A stretch of 64,000 nucleotides of DNA. Source: Atrina japonica (Eukaryota; Mollusca; Bivalvia; Pterioida; Pinnidae). The stretch is not shown here. Below are more model-generated notes on this DNA. The model did no database searches. It had not been told where the DNA came from and worked only from the letters and a program-made list of their open reading frames with translations. The stretch covers positions 768,001 through 832,000 of the forward strand of contig BROG01000298.1 in the NCBI GenBank assembly GCA_030159075.1. Direction: 5' to 3'. Position 1 is the first letter of the stretch.

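Overview
The window looks like nuclear DNA of a marine invertebrate, most likely a bivalve or other mollusc. It has AT-rich introns, frequent tacatgtac-type strings, tRNA-derived SINEs, many small TA-flanked inverted-repeat elements and long intronic minisatellites. The species call is inference. The gene call rests on protein architecture and is firmer.

The whole window lies inside one giant gene on the minus strand, so transcription runs from 64000 towards 1. I could place 44 exons, joined by consistent splice phases, giving about 8,277 coding bases (about 2,759 codons) with no in-frame stop. They encode an almost cysteine-free chain of 19 Calx-beta domains: 17 run start to end and one is cut by each window edge. 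One Calx-beta is split by a seven-repeat EAR/EPTP beta-propeller (positions 43920-39480). Another is split by a small cysteine-bearing, PAN/apple-like piece (60650-59605). A long Calx-beta chain plus a mid-chain EAR propeller is the signature of the very large adhesion GPCR ADGRV1 (VLGR1/GPR98/MASS1). The window is its middle ectodomain. The signal peptide and LamG-like N-terminus should lie beyond 64000; the GAIN/GPS and seven-helix region should lie beyond position 1. No promoter, start codon, stop codon or polyadenylation site of this gene is in view.

Layout from 5' to 3' of the gene: exons 1-17 (64.0-45.1 kb) carry Calx-beta 1-7, the PAN-like insert and the first strand of Calx-beta 8. 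Exons 18-22 (44.1-39.5 kb) carry the rest of the N-half of Calx-beta 8 and the propeller. Exons 23-44 (39.0 kb to the left edge) complete Calx-beta 8 and carry Calx-beta 9-19. Exon density falls towards the left, with introns of 4.9 kb and 8.6 kb around exon 36.

The other 87 % is intron. It holds about a dozen minisatellites with units of 23-65 bp, several microsatellites, a degenerate Gypsy-type LTR retrotransposon (21.1-24.3 kb) tangled with a 38-bp minisatellite, at least five copies or fragments of one tRNA-derived SINE, about ten TA-flanked inverted-repeat elements, a 91-bp TTAA-ended element present four times, and several long foldback elements. Several of these sit directly against splice sites. 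One minisatellite appears to have been seeded by an exon/intron boundary and repeats its splice donor.
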